A DNA stretch of 46,020 nucleotides from Clostridia bacterium. Lineage in GTDB: Bacteria; Bacillota; Clostridia; UBA1212. The stretch is from NCBI GenBank assembly GCA_017625675.1, contig JAGAKK010000066.1:1-46020 (forward strand). Reading direction: 5' to 3'. Below the pieces are notes generated by a model. The model worked only from the letters and a program-made list of their open reading frames with translations, made no database searches and was not told the origin of the DNA. Position numbers and translations under genes: made by a program. Positions 16,554 to 25,917 of the stretch are shown here, in pieces (positions within the stretch are counted from its first letter, which is position 1; each line of letters starts with the position of its first letter).

Positions 16554-17683
16554 CAATTTTTCAACCTTTCGGAAAAATCTGCCAGAGCTTCGGAAATTTT
16601 AATATTCTGCGGGCAGACAGCCTCACAGCTCTGACAGCCTATGCAATTATGCGGGTGCTTCTCCTCGGGCATTGTTTCAAGGCGCATTGACACCAGAAAA
16701 CAGTTGCCGGAATAGCGGTGCTCGTTGTAAAGGCCGAGCAGCGTGGGAATATCCAGCTCCATGGGACAATTTGTGACGCAGTAGCGGCATGCAGTGCAAG
16801 GAATACCATTTGTCATCTCTGCGGCAATGTCGTACAACGCTGCAATTTCATTATCGTTAAGAGGTTTTTCGCTCTCAAAGGTTTCAATGTTTTCTTTCAG
16901 CTGCGTGAAATTTGACATACCGGAAAGTGTAACGGTTACGCCGTCAATTGCCTGCAAATACCTGAACGCCCAGCCCGGAACGGTCTCCTCAGGTCTCAGT
17001 TTCTTCAGATTGTCAATGTGCTTTTCGGGAAGAGTTGCAAGCTTTCCGCCCCTGAGAGGCTCCATTACCCAGATAGGGATGTTGAGTTTATTTAGAAGCT
17101 CTACCTTCGCTTTTGCATCCTGAAAATCCCAGTCAAGCCAATTTAATTGCACCTGACAAAATTCCATGTGCTCGCCGTAGGCATCAAGAAAACGTCCGGT
17201 GGTTTCAATGGTGCCGTGAACGGAAAAGCCCAGATGCTTTATTCTGCCGTTTTTCTTCTGCTCCATCAGATACGTGAAGAGTCCGTACTTTTCGTCGTCA
17301 AGGTACATATCAATATTGGTCTCGCAGACGTTGTGGAAAAGGTAAAAGTCAAAATACTCCATGCCGGTCTTTTCCAGCTGCTTCTCAAAAATTTCTTCAA
17401 CCTTGGTCATGTTGTTTGTGTCGTAGCCGGGAAATTTCGTGGCAATATAAAAACTGTCCCGGGGATAATTCTTCAGAATCTTGCCCATAACGATCTCCGA
17501 CATTCCGCCGTGATAGCCCCAGGCGGTGTCAAAGTAATTAACGCCCTTTTCCATGGCATACGCCACCATTTCAGCAGTTTTCTCTTCGTCAATCTGAGAC
17601 TCCTTGCCGTCAATCAAGGGAAAACGCATACAGCCAAGCCCCAGTGCCGACAATTTCTTTCCATGAAAATCTTTATATATCAT
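16553..17683 (-). CDS. aldo/keto reductase with C-terminal 4Fe-4S motifs
   Basis: The N-terminal ~275 residues are an aldo/keto reductase barrel: GLGCMRFPLI (about 15-24), YFDTAWGYHGG with the catalytic Asp and Tyr (about 49-59), and a Lys-containing ATKFPG block. The C-terminal ~90 residues carry CTACRYCVTNCP and CIGCQSCEAVCP, each a ferredoxin-type cluster motif of four Cys, so two 4Fe-4S clusters are expected. Fusions of this kind are common in anaerobes and presumably pass electrons between ferredoxin and the nicotinamide or substrate. 376 residues is the normal length. The start overlaps the end of maf by 11 bases. Confidence 0.92.
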   Translation of the reverse strand: MIYKDFHGKKLSALGLGCMRFPLIDGKESQIDEEKTAEMVAYAMEKGVNYFDTAWGYHGGMSEIVMGKILKNYPRDSFYIATKFPGYDTNNMTKVEEIFEKQLEKTGMEYFDFYLFHNVCETNIDMYLDDEKYGLFTYLMEQKKNGRIKHLGFSVHGTIETTGRFLDAYGEHMEFCQVQLNWLDWDFQDAKAKVELLNKLNIPIWVMEPLRGGKLATLPEKHIDNLKKLRPEETVPGWAFRYLQAIDGVTVTLSGMSNFTQLKENIETFESEKPLNDNEIAALYDIAAEMTNGIPCTACRYCVTNCPMELDIPTLLGLYNEHRYSGNCFLVSMRLETMPEEKHPHNCIGCQSCEAVCPQNIKISEALADFSERLKN

Positions 17684-18278
17684 TGCGGAAATTCTCCCCG
17701 AAAATTGTTTTTAATTCCTTGTAAAGCCTTGCCACGGGAAAACCGACCACGTTATTGTAATCGCCCTTTATGCCCTTAACGTGCGCTGAGAAAACACCCT
17801 GAATTGCATAGCTGCCGGCCTTGTCACTGTATTCATTGACGGCAATGTATTCTTCAATCTCGCTGTCCGTAAGTTTTTCAAACTCCACGTCGGTGCATTC
17901 GGAAAATGCTTTTTGAAGCGTTTTGCCCTCTTTTTTATAAAGCAATGTAATCCCTGTATAGACCTGATGGGTTCGTCCGCTGAGCATTTTAAGCATATGC
18001 TTTGCGTGGGTCGGGTTTTCGGGCTTCCCCAATATCTTTCCGTCACATACCACAATGGTATCCGCACCGATAATGACTTGCTCTTCTTCAAGTTCCTTAA
18101 CATCGTCAAGGGCGGCAACCGCCTTTTTCGAGGATATTTCGCACACTGCCACCGCAGGATTTTTCGAAAAGCAACTTTCATCAGCATCAACGCTGATACA
18201 CTCGTAAGGCGCTCCGATATATTTTATAAGTTCTCTGCGCCTGGGTGAGCAGGACGCCAATATAAGTCTTATCGCCAA
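17673..18278 (-). CDS. maf: Maf-family nucleoside triphosphate pyrophosphatase
   Basis: Hydrolyses non-canonical or modified nucleoside triphosphates (dTTP/UTP type or m7GTP type) to monophosphates. The N-terminal signature ILASCSPRRREL (about 6-17) with the Ser-Pro-Arg-Arg triphosphate site, VIIGADTIVVCDGKILGKP (about 67-85) with the metal Asp, and DKAGSYAIQG (about 151-160) identify it. Length 201 is usual. The start is TTG at 18278, eight bases after GGAGG; no ATG fits. First gene of a three-gene operon whose members overlap by 11 and 1 bases. Confidence 0.93.
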   Translation of the reverse strand: MAIRLILASCSPRRRELIKYIGAPYECISVDADESCFSKNPAVAVCEISSKKAVAALDDVKELEEEQVIIGADTIVVCDGKILGKPENPTHAKHMLKMLSGRTHQVYTGITLLYKKEGKTLQKAFSECTDVEFEKLTDSEIEEYIAVNEYSDKAGSYAIQGVFSAHVKGIKGDYNNVVGFPVARLYKELKTIFGENFRNDI

Positions 18279-18317
18279 GGTTTTTTCCTCCCTTTTATGT
18301 TCTTTTTACTGTTACAT

Positions 18318-18346
18318 ATTATATATCTTGTTTTTCTCCTTTGCAA
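18318..18346 (-). promoter_or_regulatory. promoter of the maf operon
   Basis: Minus strand: TTGCAA (18346-18341), 17-base spacer, TATAAT (18323-18318). About 40 bases before the maf start. Confidence 0.78.
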
Positions 18347-18360
18347 GGGGCGTGAGATAA

Positions 18361-18467
18361 ACCAGGGGTGCACCAGGGGGACGTGAGGGTGCACCAGGGG
18401 TCTGTCCCCCTGGTGCATTTCAAAAACGTGACAGGGGTCTGACCCCTGTCACATAAACCCCTGTCAC
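18361..18467. repeat. cluster of dispersed palindromes, copy R3 (three to four units)
   Basis: Units with two arm words lie side by side: half units with GTGCACCAGGGG (18361-18388), a complete unit TGCACCAGGGG/CCCCCTGGTGCA (18390-18417), a complete unit GTGACAGGGG/CCCCTGTCAC (18428-18452) and a half unit ACCCCTGTCAC (18457-18467). It lies between the divergent maf and GH36 promoters. Confidence 0.85.
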
Positions 18468-18479
18468 ATAATTTTTCAC

Positions 18480-18508
18480 TTGTTTTTATTGGCAATACTT
18501 GGTATACT
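18480..18508 (+). promoter_or_regulatory. candidate promoter of the alpha-galactosidase gene
   Basis: TTGTTT (18480-18485), 17-base spacer, TATACT (18503-18508), 46 bases before the ATG. Confidence 0.6.
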
Positions 18509-18553
18509 CAAAGCGGTGTGTATTAGCATTAACGCATACAGGAGGATTTGATT

Positions 18554-20596
18554 ATGTCAAAGAAAAGCATTGCCTTGGAAAAAGGCAGAAAATTATATGA
18601 AAAGATAATTGCAACGCCTGAGAGCGCGCCGGTGTCTTTTTTCTACGGTGACAGATACCATACGGGCCTTGGCGATTATACCCTTGTGAACAAGGAGATT
18701 ACAGAGACGAAGAAGGGCGAAAAGGCTGTTTTCCGTTACAAGATGGATGATGCTCTTGAGGCAGTTTTTATCGTTGAGTATTGCGCCGAGTTCGGTCAGG
18801 TGGAGTACACCCTTTGGTTTGAGAACAATTCCGACAAGAATTCACAGCTCATCCGCGATATGTACTCTATTGATACTGAGTTTTACGGAGAAGATCCTAT
18901 CCTGAGAGGCTGCCTCGGGGACCACGAGAATTTCTACGAGGGCTACGAGCACAACCTTAACAAGAATTGTAAATATTTTAAGTCCGATAACGGACGTGCT
19001 ACGCATATTGTATTCCCTTACTTTGACCTTGTACACGGCGACGGCGGTACACTTTTCGCGCTGGGCTGGGCAGGCACATGGGATGCAATGTTCTCTACTC
19101 ACGAGGGCCGCACCACGGTTCGCGCAAGAACCTGCCTCAACCTTCACGGAACGATTCTCCCCGGCGAGAAAATCCGTACCGGTCTTGTGGTGCTTCTTCC
19201 TTACAACGGCAGAAACGCTGACGATGCCACAAACCTCTGGCGTGAGTGGTACATGAAATATACCCTTCCCAAGGCAGATGCTGAGGGAAATCCTTTGAAG
19301 CCTTTCTCAACGGCAGGCTTTGCAAACGATACAGGAAAGCCTAACTCTGACGGAAGTATTTCCGAAGACCATACTACATGGAAGCCCACACTTGACAGAC
19401 TTATCAAAGAGGACGTTGTGGCAGATTTCCGTTGGTTTGATGCGGGCTGGTATTTTGACCCCTATATGCAGACTGTTCCTGCAGACTGGTGGGGTACTAT
19501 CGGAACATGGGAGCTTGACACCGTTAAGTGGCCTGACGGCTCTTTCCGCGAGTCCAACGAGGCTTGTCACGCAGTAGGCATGAAGGTTCTCACCTGGTTT
19601 GAGCCTGAGCGTGTAACTCACATTGAGGCCCTTGCAAAGAACTATGGCTTTAATCCTGAGTGGGTTGCTCCTCTGGGCGGCGCTACCTGCGCAAATAACC
19701 TTGGTAATGACGAGTGCCTCAAGTGGACTCTTGACCGAATTATAAAGATGATGGACGAAAATGCTATTGACATGTACCGCGAGGACAACAACAGCGACCC
19801 TGTCGGCTCATGGTGCGCATGGGATCAATACGAGGAGCAGCGCTACGGCGTACCTCGTTGGGGTATTAACGAGAACAAGTCCATTCAGGGTCACTACAAG
19901 CTGTGGGACGGCATTATCGAGTACTGCAGAAACAACGGCAAGTGCACTTTCGTTGACTCTTGCGCATCAGGCGGCGGAAGAAACGATATTGAGTCAATGC
20001 GCCGCGGTTTCCCTCTTATGAGAAGCGACTACGACAGAACCACGTCTGCAATGCGTCTTTCCCAGACCTCCACTTTCTGCAAGTGGGTACCTTATCACGG
20101 TTCATTGGTAAAGGAAACAGTAGGCCAGCTTGATGCAAGCAGCGGCAGCGGTGTTACAACCTACGTAAACAGAGCTTCATTGCTTCCTATTTACAACCAC
20201 TGCGAGGGCTACAACCAGAACAAGGAGTTTGACTTCGATATTCTGAGAAGAAATATCAACGAGTGGAAGAGCGTAAACCATCTGCTCACCAAGGATTTCT
20301 ATTGCCTTACACCTTGGCATCACCACCTTGACTCCTACGGCTGGACCGCTATTGCCTACGATGACAGCGAGATCGGCGAGAGCCTTCTCCTTGCTTTCCG
20401 TATGGAGCAGTGCTGGAAGGACAATTCCTTCACAGCGAAGCTTCCTTTCGCAGAGGAGGGCGCTACCTACAATATCGTTAACGAGGACACCAAGGAGAAC
20501 TTCACCATGACCGGTAAGGAGCTTAAAGACGGCGCTCTTAAGGTGGTTCTTGACGAGCCTAAGAGCAGTGCGATGTTCAGGATTAAGAGAGTGTAA
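18554..20596 (+). CDS. GH36-type alpha-galactosidase
   Basis: Releases terminal alpha-galactose, for example from melibiose or raffinose-type oligosaccharides; cytoplasmic, as no signal peptide is present. The first ~260 residues form the beta-sandwich domain, then the barrel begins with FRWFDAGWYFD (about 291-301). The strand carrying the nucleophile reads DMYREDNNSDP (about 406-416): the Asp of RED replaces the textbook KWDxN, similar to the YRQDFN subgroup. The acid/base motif is SCASGGGRND (about 469-478) and the sugar-binding LMRSD follows. 680 residues is near the family norm. Start chosen at ATG 18554, eight bases after AGGAGG; a TTG at 18548 is too close. Codon use is strongly biased, as in the acyl-CoA synthetase gene, which hints at high expression. 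Confidence 0.88.
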   Translation: MSKKSIALEKGRKLYEKIIATPESAPVSFFYGDRYHTGLGDYTLVNKEITETKKGEKAVFRYKMDDALEAVFIVEYCAEFGQVEYTLWFENNSDKNSQLIRDMYSIDTEFYGEDPILRGCLGDHENFYEGYEHNLNKNCKYFKSDNGRATHIVFPYFDLVHGDGGTLFALGWAGTWDAMFSTHEGRTTVRARTCLNLHGTILPGEKIRTGLVVLLPYNGRNADDATNLWREWYMKYTLPKADAEGNPLKPFSTAGFANDTGKPNSDGSISEDHTTWKPTLDRLIKEDVVADFRWFDAGWYFDPYMQTVPADWWGTIGTWELDTVKWPDGSFRESNEACHAVGMKVLTWFEPERVTHIEALAKNYGFNPEWVAPLGGATCANNLGNDECLKWTLDRIIKMMDENAIDMYREDNNSDPVGSWCAWDQYEEQRYGVPRWGINENKSIQGHYKLWDGIIEYCRNNGKCTFVDSCASGGGRNDIESMRRGFPLMRSDYDRTTSAMRLSQTSTFCKWVPYHGSLVKETVGQLDASSGSGVTTYVNRASLLPIYNHCEGYNQNKEFDFDILRRNINEWKSVNHLLTKDFYCLTPWHHHLDSYGWTAIAYDDSEIGESLLLAFRMEQCWKDNSFTAKLPFAEEGATYNIVNEDTKENFTMTGKELKDGALKVVLDEPKSSAMFRIKRV

Positions 20597-20618
20597 TGTA
20601 ATAACGTATGACAAATAA

Positions 20619-20650
20619 TTGACCCCCTCGATTTATTTCGAGGGGGTCAA
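20619..20650. terminator. strong hairpin after alpha-galactosidase gene
   Basis: Perfect arms TTGACCCCCTCGA and TCGAGGGGGTCAA with a five to six base loop. There is no long T-run, so terminator function is likely but not certain; the arms share the GACCCC/GGGGTC theme of the repeat family. Confidence 0.6.
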
Positions 20651-20713
20651 ATTAATGCTATTATTATTTCTTATTGCAATACGGAATAATATTCGGAATA
20701 ATATCTGCTGAGT

Positions 20714-20763
20714 TTGACATTGTTCTGAATATTGTTGACAAGGTTCTGAAACAAGGGTATAAT
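20714..20763 (+). promoter_or_regulatory. consensus promoter with direct repeat, upstream of HTH-AAA gene
   Basis: TTGACA (20735-20740), 17 bases, TATAAT (20758-20763). The 16 bases starting at the -35 (TTGACAAGGTTCTGAA) repeat 21 bases upstream (20714-20729) with two differences, i.e. on the same face of the helix. The gene product has a DNA-binding N-terminus, so this could be an autoregulatory operator (inference). Confidence 0.75.
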
Positions 20764-20798
20764 AATAACGTAAAATAATGTGAGGAGGTATCGTAACG

Positions 20799-22658
20799 AT
20801 GGCGGATACTATGTTTGTAAAAGATGCTGCAAAACTTTGGGATATATCCGAAAGAAGAGTGTCTACCCTTTGCAAAGAAGGTAAGATCAAAGGTGCAAAA
20901 AAACAAGGTAAATCATGGATCATTCCCGTTGCTGCGGAAAAACCTGCGGATAGCCGCGTGAAATCAGGGGCTTATATAAAGAAGGCTCGTCCGGCTAATC
21001 TTCCGTTGCCTATCGGCATCTCTGATTATCGTTTGGCTTCTTCGGAGTATTACTACATTGATAAAACGATGATGATCAAGGAATTTATTGATGAACGTCC
21101 TATGGTCTCTCTTTTTACACGCCCTCGCCGCTTTGGAAAAACATTGAATATGGATATGATTCGTACTTTCTTTGAAAAAACAGAGGAAGACACTTCCGTA
21201 TATTTTAAAGATAAAAAGATTTGGTCCTGTGGCAAAAAGTATCGTGATTATCAGGGAAAGTATCCCGTTATCTTTGTGACGTTCAAAGATATTAAGTTCA
21301 ACACCTGGGAAGAAACGTTTGATGGTATTAAAGAAGTGTTTTCCAAAGAAGCAGCTCGCCATATCGAGCTTCAAAGTTCAGAAAAGTGCAATGAATATGA
21401 AAAGAAAGCTTTTGATAATTTGTTATCAGGTGACATAAGCGAGGTGGAGCTTTCCGGTGCTCTTCTCAATTTGTCAAGCATGCTTCACAAGCATCATGGC
21501 ACTGCACCAATCATTATTATCGATGAATATGATATTCCCATTCAACAAGGTCATATGAAGAATTATTACGATAAAGTCATTCTTTTTATGCGTAATCTTT
21601 TCTCCGGCGGACTTAAAGACAACAGGCATTTGTCTTATGGATTCTTGACCGGCATTCTTCGTGTTGCAAAGGAAAGTATTTTCAGCGGCCTTAATAACCT
21701 TACTATTCATTCTGTTCTGGACAATAAATACAGTTCTTACTTTGGTTTTACTTCCGAGGAAGTAAAAGAAATGGCAGCATATTATGGTGTTTCTGATAAA
21801 TATGACGAGCTTTGCGAATGGTACGACGGCTACCGCTTCGGCAAAACTGAAATCTTCAACCCATGGTCTGTTATTAACTATTTTAACAATGAGTGTGAGC
21901 CGAGAGCCTTTTGGCAGTCTACAGGAAGCAATGATATTATCGGTGAAATCATTGCTGAAGCGGATAAAGAAATTTATAAAAAACTGACTTCACTCGTCAA
22001 TGGCGAAACCTTTACAACTTATATTGATACAGGGGTAATTTATCCTCAAATTAAGAACAATCCCTCAACTATCTACAGTTTCTTGTTGGTTGCGGGTTAT
22101 TTGAAAGTACTTAACACAACTCCGGCTTTCAACGGTGACTTTATGTGCGAAGTTGCATTGCCTAACAGAGAAATTTCGCTTGTGTATCATAAGGAGATTT
22201 TGCAGCAGCTTAATAATATTATTCCTCAACCCACCGCCATTTCCATTCAAGAGGCGATTTTTTCAGGCGATAAGGAAAAATTTCAAAAACTGATACAAAC
22301 TCTGCTCACTCAATCCGTAAGCTCCTTTGATATTGCAGGAGAAAACTTCTATCACGGTTTTATGCTTGGCCTGTGTGCTTTACTAGGCGGTTCATTTATT
22401 TCGTCTAACAGAGAGTCCGGTGACGGCAGATATGATATTCAACTTAAGCCAATAAAACAAAATCTGCCGGGTATTCTAATTGAATTGAAGGCTGAAAAGG
22501 ATTGTACGGAAGAACAACTTAAAAAGTTATCTGAAACGGCCCTTAAGCAGATTGTTGATAGGAAATACGATACCGAGATGACCGCTGCAGGAATTGAAAC
22601 CATTTATAAATACGGTGTAGCTTTCAGCGGCAAAAAGGTCGAAATAACAGTTGGGTAG
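20799..22658 (+). CDS. HTH + AAA-ATPase-like + PD-(D/E)XK nuclease-like protein
   Basis: 619 residues, three parts. Residues 1-50 (MFVKDAAKLWDISERRVSTL...GKSWIIP) form an excisionase or MerR-like helix-turn-helix. Residues ~70-400 are the AAA-ATPase-like domain (PF09820 type): family block GISDYRLASSEYYYIDKT, P-loop RPRRFGKTLNMDM (about 108-120) and Walker B-like PIIIIDEYDIPIQ (about 237-249). The C-terminus is the PD-(D/E)XK part (PF08011 type), with GRYDIQLKP and IELKAEK (about 543-567) giving the D...ExK catalytic pattern. The family is large and often multicopy in anaerobes; its job is not known, and selfish, regulatory or defence roles have been considered. It has its own consensus promoter and looks more AT-rich than its neighbours, so it may be a horizontally acquired single-gene unit. 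Confidence 0.88.
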   Translation: MADTMFVKDAAKLWDISERRVSTLCKEGKIKGAKKQGKSWIIPVAAEKPADSRVKSGAYIKKARPANLPLPIGISDYRLASSEYYYIDKTMMIKEFIDERPMVSLFTRPRRFGKTLNMDMIRTFFEKTEEDTSVYFKDKKIWSCGKKYRDYQGKYPVIFVTFKDIKFNTWEETFDGIKEVFSKEAARHIELQSSEKCNEYEKKAFDNLLSGDISEVELSGALLNLSSMLHKHHGTAPIIIIDEYDIPIQQGHMKNYYDKVILFMRNLFSGGLKDNRHLSYGFLTGILRVAKESIFSGLNNLTIHSVLDNKYSSYFGFTSEEVKEMAAYYGVSDKYDELCEWYDGYRFGKTEIFNPWSVINYFNNECEPRAFWQSTGSNDIIGEIIAEADKEIYKKLTSLVNGETFTTYIDTGVIYPQIKNNPSTIYSFLLVAGYLKVLNTTPAFNGDFMCEVALPNREISLVYHKEILQQLNNIIPQPTAISIQEAIFSGDKEKFQKLIQTLLTQSVSSFDIAGENFYHGFMLGLCALLGGSFISSNRESGDGRYDIQLKPIKQNLPGILIELKAEKDCTEEQLKKLSETALKQIVDRKYDTEMTAAGIETIYKYGVAFSGKKVEITVG

Positions 22659-22710
22659 ATTAAAAATTTAACAATAAAAAGAAATGCTTTTACACACAAG
22701 GAGGGCCCCT

Positions 22711-25700
22711 ATGAACAACCTGAAAAATCCGGCGGAGACGCTTGCGGAGCTTAACGAAATATTTGAAAATCCCGGAGCGGAGTACCGCGGCAAGCCCTTC
22801 TGGTCATGGAACGGCGAGCTTGAAAAGGATGAAGTGCTGAGGCAGATCGAGATAATGAAGGAGATGGGCTTCGGCGGATATTTTATGCATTCGAGGTCAG
22901 GGCTTATTACCGAGTATCTGGGAGACCGGTGGTTTGAAATCATTAACGCCGCCGCCGATAAGGGTGAGGAGCTTGGTCTGGAGGCCTGGCTTTATGATGA
23001 GGACCGTTGGCCCTCGGGAAGCGCCGGAGGTATTGCCAGCCGTGATGAAAAATACAGGATGAAATCCGTTTTCGTGTATGAAATCACCCGTGAGAAGTTT
23101 GTGTGGACGGAGGATGTGATGTGCGCCTTTGTTGCGAAACTTGAGGGCGTTAATATGGCTTGCTATGAACCCATAACCAAAGAGACTGACGTTATGGGTG
23201 ATGCTTTTGAGGGGATGACGGTGCTGAAATTTGCCGTGGTGAAGGATGCCCCTCACAGCGTGTTCAACGGCGCTACGTATATTGACACAATGATGCCTGA
23301 GGCTGTGGACAAGTTTATCGAGGTGACCCATGATGAGTATGTGAAAAGGTGCGGGGATAGAATAGGAAAGTCTATCAAGGGCATTTTTACGGACGAGCCT
23401 CACAGAGGCGCTTTGTACGATAAGTATTATCGTGATGAGAACGGTTTTATGTGCAGTCCCGTCTGCTATACGGACGATATTTTTGAGGAGTTTGAGAAGC
23501 GGTACGGATATGATGCCAAGGGCAGATTGCCGGAGCTTTTTTATAAGAACAGTTGCAAGGGTACGAGAAAATTGAAGCACGACTATATTGACCTTGCCTG
23601 CAATTTGTTTACGGAGAGATTTGCAAAGAGGATAAATGATTGGTGCGAGGAGCACGGAATTACCTTTACGGGGCATGGACTTCACGAGAATGCCTTGATG
23701 TACCAGACGGTGCCCTCCGGCTCGTTAATGAGGTTGTACGAGAATATGGGAATGCCGGGAATTGACCTTCTCTGCGAGGAGGAAAATGCCTATTGGGTGG
23801 CAAAGCAGGTGCAGTCTGTGGCAAGGCAGCTTGGCCAGAAGTGGATATTGTCGGAGCTTTACGGGTGTACCGGTTGGCACCTTGATTTCAAGGCCCACAA
23901 GGGCATTGGCGATTGGCAGGCCCTTTACGGCGTTAACGTGCGTTGTCCTCATCTTTCCTGGTATACCATGGAGGGCGAGGCGAAGCGAGATTATCCCGCA
24001 AGTATTTTGCATCAGTCGCCCTTTTATAAAGATTACAATTACATTGAAACGTATTTTGCAAGGTTTGGGGCGGCAATGTCTGCAGGAAAGCCTCTTTGCG
24101 AGGTGCTGGTGCTGAATCCTATTGAAAGCATCTGGATGGGCAGCTATGCAGGGTGGTCAAATTGGATGGTCCACGCGTCCCCGGATGCCATTGTAATTGA
24201 CGAGCATTATATGAAGCTTTTTGACTTCTTGCAGAGCAGGCATATTGATTTCGACTACGGAGAGGAGCTTCTTATGAAAGAGCACGGCAAGGTGTGCCTT
24301 GAAAAGGGCGAGGCGGTGCTCCGTGTGGGCGAAATGGCTTATCGTGTGCTTGTGGTAAGCGGTGCTGTTACGGTGCGTGAAAGCACCCTGAAACTAATTG
24401 AGGAGTTTGTGAGCCTTGGGGGCAAGGTTATTATCGGGGGCAATGGGCCTGCAATGGTTGATTGCGAGGAAAGTGATGCCTTTAAAGAATTGGCGGAGAA
24501 ATATCCCGATAACGTTATTTGCACTGAGTTTGAGGGCGAGGCTGTTGAAAAGGCTATCAGACCTCTGCTAAAGGTGAATACAAGCGCCTCTGATACAAGA
24601 CTTCGTACCCAGGCGAGAGTTTGTGAAGAAAGCGGAGCCGTTATTGCTGCGGTGATAAACCTTGACAGAAATAATGAAATTTCCGGGGCAACGTTTACCC
24701 TTGAAGGCGCAGAGGGTATAAAGAGCGTGGAAGAGTGGTCCTTAAGGGACGGCGGAAAGCGGGATATTACGGCGAAGTGTGAAATTTCTGAGGGAAGAAT
24801 TATCGTCAATACTTCCTTTGACCCCTGCGGAGAGAGAGTATTCGTGTTTCTTAAAGAAAAAAGTCAGAGCACGCCTTGTGAAAAGAAGTTGCGAGTTGCA
24901 GAGAAGGGTATAATTGCGGAGGAACATATAACGGGTTATTCTCTTGACGAAAAGAACGTTCTGGTGCTTGACTTTGCGGAGTACAAATTCCTTGACGGTG
25001 AGTGGCAGCCTCCCACGGAAGTACTAAAAGTTGACAGGAATATCAGGGACGAGCTGAAAATTGAGCGAAGAAGCGGCAACATGCTGCAGCCTTGGTATGC
25101 AAAAAAATATGCAAACGATGTGTACGGTCCTCTGGAGCTTCGTTTTGAGTTCTATATTGATGAGATGCCCTCGGGAGAGGTTAAGCTGGCAGGGGAGAGA
25201 CCTGAACTTTTTGAGTATGCAGTTAACGATGTGAAGCTTTCTGCAGACGGTGAGTTCTGGGTGGATATTTGCTTTAAGACGATGCCTGTGCCGAAAGAGG
25301 CTTTGAAGCTGGGTCGAAATGTTATTACTGCGAAAACCGTTTTCGGAAGGACTACCAACGTTGAGGCACTGTACCTTCTGGGAGATTTTGGCGTGAAAAT
25401 TGCGGAACATGAGCAGAATGTAACAGTTCGCCACGGAGAGCAGGGTAAGGGCCGATTTTTCGGTAATGAAAAGCATATTACCGCCCTTCCTGAGAATATT
25501 GGTTTTGATAATCTGGCAAAATACGGACTGCCCTTCTATTCAGGCTGCGTGACGTACAAAATCAACAGCAAGGCGCTTCCTGAGGTAAACCCTCGCAAGG
25601 GCGAAAGGCTGTTTATTGGCGCAGACAACTTCGTGGGAGCGTTGGTAAAAGTTTCCGCAGAGGGCAAGGAGATTCTTCTTCCCTGGAAGGGACAGATGGC

Positions 25701-25917
25701 GGACGTTACCGAACTTTCCGGCAAGGATATTTCAGTGATACTTGTTTGCACAAGAAAGAACACCTTCGGGCCGCTTCACCTTGTACCTGCAATACCGCCC
25801 CACATATTGCCGGATCTGTTCGTAACTGACGGAGAGGCCTTCAGCGAGGATTACGTACTTATGGACAGCGGAATTTTCGGCGGCATAAAGTTTGAAAAGA
25901 GGGTGCGTGAAGATTAA
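22711..25917 (+). CDS. large glycosyl hydrolase, GH106-like (alpha-L-rhamnosidase type)
   Basis: 1068 residues. The N-terminal block KPFWSWNGELEKDEVLRQI followed by MGFGGYFMHSRSGL and WLYDEDRWPSG (about residues 23-98) is the hallmark of the GH106-like/glyco_hydro_106 barrel group. GIFTDEPHRGALY (about 228-240) is a candidate catalytic acid region. The middle (about 500-600) is a Rossmann-like section with GGKVIIGGNGPAMVD, and the C-terminus is beta-sandwich. No signal peptide is seen, so imported oligosaccharides are the likely substrate; rhamnose specificity is inferred from the family and may not hold. Start: ATG at 22711, six bases after AAGGAGG; the longer frame from 22684 lacks a site. 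No close promoter; it follows the HTH-AAA gene by 52 bases and overlaps the radical SAM gene. Confidence 0.75.
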   Translation: MNNLKNPAETLAELNEIFENPGAEYRGKPFWSWNGELEKDEVLRQIEIMKEMGFGGYFMHSRSGLITEYLGDRWFEIINAAADKGEELGLEAWLYDEDRWPSGSAGGIASRDEKYRMKSVFVYEITREKFVWTEDVMCAFVAKLEGVNMACYEPITKETDVMGDAFEGMTVLKFAVVKDAPHSVFNGATYIDTMMPEAVDKFIEVTHDEYVKRCGDRIGKSIKGIFTDEPHRGALYDKYYRDENGFMCSPVCYTDDIFEEFEKRYGYDAKGRLPELFYKNSCKGTRKLKHDYIDLACNLFTERFAKRINDWCEEHGITFTGHGLHENALMYQTVPSGSLMRLYENMGMPGIDLLCEEENAYWVAKQVQSVARQLGQKWILSELYGCTGWHLDFKAHKGIGDWQALYGVNVRCPHLSWYTMEGEAKRDYPASILHQSPFYKDYNYIETYFARFGAAMSAGKPLCEVLVLNPIESIWMGSYAGWSNWMVHASPDAIVIDEHYMKLFDFLQSRHIDFDYGEELLMKEHGKVCLEKGEAVLRVGEMAYRVLVVSGAVTVRESTLKLIEEFVSLGGKVIIGGNGPAMVDCEESDAFKELAEKYPDNVICTEFEGEAVEKAIRPLLKVNTSASDTRLRTQARVCEESGAVIAAVINLDRNNEISGATFTLEGAEGIKSVEEWSLRDGGKRDITAKCEISEGRIIVNTSFDPCGERVFVFLKEKSQSTPCEKKLRVAEKGIIAEEHITGYSLDEKNVLVLDFAEYKFLDGEWQPPTEVLKVDRNIRDELKIERRSGNMLQPWYAKKYANDVYGPLELRFEFYIDEMPSGEVKLAGERPELFEYAVNDVKLSADGEFWVDICFKTMPVPKEALKLGRNVITAKTVFGRTTNVEALYLLGDFGVKIAEHEQNVTVRHGEQGKGRFFGNEKHITALPENIGFDNLAKYGLPFYSGCVTYKINSKALPEVNPRKGERLFIGADNFVGALVKVSAEGKEILLPWKGQMADVTELSGKDISVILVCTRKNTFGPLHLVPAIPPHILPDLFVTDGEAFSEDYVLMDSGIFGGIKFEKRVRED

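Noticed and set aside
18361-18467. A CRISPR array, because short units repeat.
   Set aside because: The units are palindromes of unequal spacing with variable arms; there are no regular spacers and no cas genes.
20619-20650. A true copy of the dispersed palindrome family.
   Set aside because: It shares only GACCCC/GGGGTC; the arm order and core differ from the six accepted loci.
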